From contig OX419757.1 in the NCBI GenBank assembly GCA_948567375.1, positions 45,508,001 to 45,572,000 of the forward strand: 64,000 bases of DNA, given 5' to 3'. This DNA comes from Lunularia cruciata. Taxonomy: Eukaryota; Streptophyta; Marchantiopsida; Lunulariales; Lunulariaceae. The notes below the pieces were generated by a model. That model did not search any database. It saw only the letters and a program-made list of their open reading frames with translations, and had not been told where the DNA came from. Positions 61,051-64,000 of this stretch are shown piece after piece. Position numbers and translations under genes: made by a program. Within the stretch, counting starts at the first letter, position 1, and every line of letters begins with the position of its first letter.

Positions 61051-61118
61051 CTAGCATGCCTTGATGACTTCCTTGATGAACTCTCCACTTGATCTCCATG
61101 TGTAGGTCCAATATGAGT

Positions 61119-62260
61119 CTAACCTAGCACATCTTGTTGCTCACCAGCAACTACTTGCTCCACATGTTCTTGTTCCTCAAGAACTTGCTCCGCTATAGGA
61201 GCACCTCCTTCCTCCTCATCACTTAAGTGATCAATCTCCCCCTCAACTAGATCTAGGGTGTGAGATTTGGTAGTGTAGAGAGCCTGAGCATTTTCCTCCT
61301 CCTTAAATGATCTGGATTCATTAAAGGATACATCCCTACTAATAACAACCTTACACGCTATTGGATCCCAACGCCTATAAGCCTTCACTCCACTTTCATA
61401 GCCAAGAAAAACACATTTCTTTGACTTAGCATCCAACTTGGACCTATTCTCCTTAGGTGTGAGGGAATATGCATCACAACCAAATATCTTCAATCTACCA
61501 TAATCAGCTGGTCGTTGATGCCTCAACTTATATGGCGTCTTGAAGTTGATTGCACTAGATGGAGAAATATTTACCATATATGCTACCGTGTTGACAACTT
61601 CTGCCCAAAACTCATATGGCAAATTTTATTTTTCTCAATATACTCCGTGCATGCTCCAATAGTCTCATGTTGAGCCATCAACAACATCATTCTACTACAT
61701 AGCGTAAATTGTGGTAAGGTGGCAAGTTATCCCCTATTTGTGCAATATGCCTCAAACTCTCTAGAGGCATACTCCCCACCGTTGTCTGATCTCAGACACC
61801 TCACCTTCTCTCCAATCTCAGTCTCAACTTGGGTCTTCCACTTCTTGAAAGTGGCAAAGACATCAGACTTGTGGTGCATGAAATAAATCCACACAAACCC
61901 AAGTAATCATCAATAAATGTCACATAGTAATTTCTCCAAAGTGTGAGGGTGTAGGGGATGGTCCCCACACATCACTATGTACATACTTGAGTAGACTCTT
62001 GGAACTAGGGGTCCCCACTCCAAAAAAAGATTAGTTCTCTTTCCAAAGATGCAATGCTCACAAAAATCCAGCTGGCACAATCTTCAAGCCAAATAGCAGA
62101 TCATTCTTTCTCAAAACAACCAAACACTTCTCACTCAAATGACCTAGTTGTGAATACCACACAAGTGTCATTTCATCCTTAGACTTGGTTACATTGCTTC
62201 TCCACACATTGTAACGCACTCTAATACAAACAAATTCTTTCAAAAGTTACCTTGCAAGAT
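61119..62260 (-). pseudogene. Integrase of the copia element
   Basis: Zinc-domain remnant WYSQLGHLSEK (62160-62100). The core follows in broken frames (RSDNGGEY near 61770-61790). The C-terminal part 61622-61119 (MPYEFWAEVVNTVAYMVN, FGCDAY, KCVFLGYESGVKAYR) is well kept. Not functional. Confidence 0.8.
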
Positions 62261-63325
62261 AACCTTCCCACCCAAAGTGACTCAAAGTACCCCATCACCA
62301 ACACTTTATTGATGACTTTGGCATGCAATGCTCCAAGGGAAATCAGGTTCTTCTTCATGTCAAGTATGAAGCAAACATCATCCAATAGATCGGTATCCTC
62401 ATGAGCATAAACTATGTTTGGTGAAGGGCTTTCATCTACTTTTCCTTTTCCCTTAACCTTACACTCCTTCTTCACATAGCCTACTTGCCACATCCTCAAA
62501 AAGTCACTTATTTCCTCTCCTTGGACATGGTCTTACTTTTCCCTTTATCCACCATCATTAGTCCTCCATTGAGGTCTTCGATGTTGGATAACCAAAGCAT
62601 TGCCCGGAGTAGAAGATGACACCAAGGTTGCAACAAGTTTTTGTTGCAAGTCATCTGTAAATAGAGTTGTTATCACCTCTTCAAAGATAATAGTCTTCTT
62701 CTCATGGTGCAACAAAACTTGTGAAAGTGACAGATAGGATGCCAATAAGGAACCCAACAAGTGCAACACCTTCCACTCCTCATTCAAGTCCTCTCTTCTC
62801 CCAAGTTTGTCAAGTCCACCATAAGGTCACAAAATGCATCCATATGGTCTCTAATACCGGTCCCTAGTTTCATCTTGAATGTGATTAGTTTGAGATTGGT
62901 GTATAGTTGGTTTGACAATTCATTCTGATTATACTTGCACTGAAGTGCATCAAACAACAAGGTACAATCAGAATGCTCCTCCACTTGCTTGATCACATGG
63001 GGCTAAAGGTGAAGTAAAACAGTATTCATAGCTTGCTCTTGCATGTCATCCCAATCACTTTGTTTCACATCCTCAGGTTTCTCCCTCAAGAGTTACCCCA
63101 ACCAGTTTCCCTCAACACTCTTTTCACCTACCATTCCCATAGCAAGTAATCCATGTGGCCATCAAACTTTGACACATCAAACTTGGGTCCACCAAGCTTC
63201 AAGGTACCCATCTTGACTTTCTTATGCTCCACAAGTACTACTGATGCTATTGCTGCACTTAGAGACTCCTCTTGAATCCATGAACCTTCCACTTGAAACC
63301 TTTGATACTCAAGGGAGTGGTTCAT
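62261..63325 (-). pseudogene. gag of the copia element
   Basis: Start of gag near MGTLKLGGPKFDVSKFDG (63210). 62996-62784 gives ALQCKYNQNELSNQLYTNLKLITFKMK, with the regular spacing of copia gag. A damaged zinc knuckle (WQVGYVKKECK) near 62480 is followed directly by a shortened protease region. Confidence 0.75.
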
Positions 63326-63550
63326 AAGATGTAAATTTTACATAAGCTTCTTCAAGTACTCAAAATCTCCAACTAGTTACCTCAATGTGTAGCCTTGAAG
63401 ATAAGCTTTCTAACACACTAAAAAAATCATTTATTTTAGTCTAGAGTCAAAAGTTATGAACTGAAATTCAGGGGTCAAAACCTTAAAGTCACATAAAAAA
63501 ACTCTCCTATTTTTGACCCCTTCAAAGAATCTCCAAGACTAGGAGAGATT

Positions 63551-63679
63551 AGTGCACAATTGCCTTTTCAACAATAACACCCATTGTGAGAGCATTGCTA
63601 AAAAACTAAGGGAAAAGTTGCATGACCTACAAAGAGAAGTCAGGAGACTAAGGGAGAAGTAGCAAGACATGTAGTTGTC
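63551..63679. other. Junction between copia element and CSP41b fragment
   Basis: About 130 bp with no recognised feature. Confidence 0.4.
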
Positions 63680-64000
63680 TTTGTCAATCTGTCCAAGTCT
63701 TTCAGCATTCTGCATTCTATCAACCTCTTGGGCAGTTCTACAAGCTTGAATGGTCATATCAGTGGAGATGGTCAAACCTCTACTTTGGAGGGACAAAGGA
63801 AGTTTACACTTTGTGTTGTGGTTGCAGCAACAACTGGGGAGAAGAAGAATACAACAAAGTATATTTTGATGCTTGGAGGTACCCATTTTATTGGTCTCTT
63901 CCACACCAGCCTTTTAGTAAAAGAGGGCCATCAAGTGATATTGTTCACCCAAGAAAGGCTACAATTACTTCACAATTGCCAAGAGAGACATATGAGGTAA
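63680..64000 (+). pseudogene. CSP41B: N-terminal fragment of chloroplast stem-loop-binding protein CSP41b (broken)
   Basis: CSP41b is a plastid RNA-binding protein of the NAD(P)-epimerase fold. In-frame sequence from about 63683 looks like a transit peptide (rich in Ser/Leu/Asn, ending FTLCVVVAATTGEKKN). It then reads YILMLGGTHFIGLF and LLVKEGHQVILFT, the Rossmann GGTxFIG motif and first helix of CSP41b. No ATG opens this frame (stop at 63623-63625, then only non-ATG codons). A one-base loss at about 63948-63953 shifts the frame: after FT, the family continuation (GKAPIxQQLPGE-like) is seen in another frame as KATITSQLP. It is therefore a pseudogene or a degraded gene copy next to the copia element; the rest lies outside the window. 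Confidence 0.82.

Larger units (their letters stand above)
59043..63550 (-). mobile_element. Decayed Ty1/copia element
   Basis: Minus-strand order gag, integrase, RT, RNase H (copia order, integrase before RT). A possible 3' LTR remnant of ~120 bp (59043 to ~59162, TGTTAGG...GGTGTCA on the minus strand) abuts a purine tract, RC of cccccttgac (about 59167-59176). No 5' LTR or primer-binding site is found on the right, so the element is 5'-truncated or its LTR is too decayed to see. Confidence 0.75.

Noticed and set aside
1-64000. tRNA genes
   Set aside because: Only primer-binding sites complementary to tRNA-Met were seen, not tRNA genes.

Overview
This is nuclear DNA from a land plant. It holds three spliceosomal or intronless plant genes and a plastid-type gene fragment, all embedded in layers of LTR retrotransposons. 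Compact introns, an intronless F-box/kelch gene and a Ty3/gypsy family ending in a PHD finger fit a bryophyte or another non-flowering lineage, but I cannot name the species. No tRNA, rRNA or CRISPR array was seen.

Layout. 1-18.8 kb is a retrotransposon graveyard. An old Ty3/gypsy element (family A, plus strand) is interrupted by solo LTRs of its own family. One of these solo LTRs (A2) is split by a ~9.9-kb minus-strand element (family C, Ty3/gypsy with a terminal PHD finger), which itself contains fragments of families B and D. A second family-A element follows (13.9-18.8 kb). 18.8-28.7 kb is mostly gene space. It has a nine-exon 2-oxoglutarate/Fe(II) prolyl-3-hydroxylase-like gene (minus, 21056-24329), with a perfect 21-bp hairpin in its first intron, and an intronless F-box/kelch gene (plus, 26360-27595).

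28.7-52 kb is again retrotransposon. It holds a second family-C copy (plus strand) whose gag is split by a structurally complete family-B chromovirus (32323-38707, identical-length 423-bp LTRs, perfect TTGTT target duplication). That element is itself interrupted by a solo family-A LTR with a perfect TTACT duplication. Next come a decayed chromovirus on the minus strand (40974-46028, containing repeat F), a family-D LTR, and a plus-strand gypsy element with a divergent reverse transcriptase (48.2-51.9 kb).

52.5-56.7 kb holds a nine-exon WBP11-type splicing-factor gene (582 aa, proline-rich). 57-59 kb is AT-rich with a 69-bp tandem repeat. 59.0-63.5 kb is a decayed Ty1/copia element (minus). 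The window ends in a broken copy of the N-terminus of the chloroplast protein CSP41b.

The most interesting signal is in the family-B LTRs. Their U3 carries a dense array of perfect heat-shock-factor sites (alternating GAA/TTC pentamers) directly upstream of a TATA box. This is the layout expected of a heat-activated retrotransposon. Nesting gives a relative age order: family-A element, then solo LTR A2, then C, then B in C; and separately C, then B, then solo A6.
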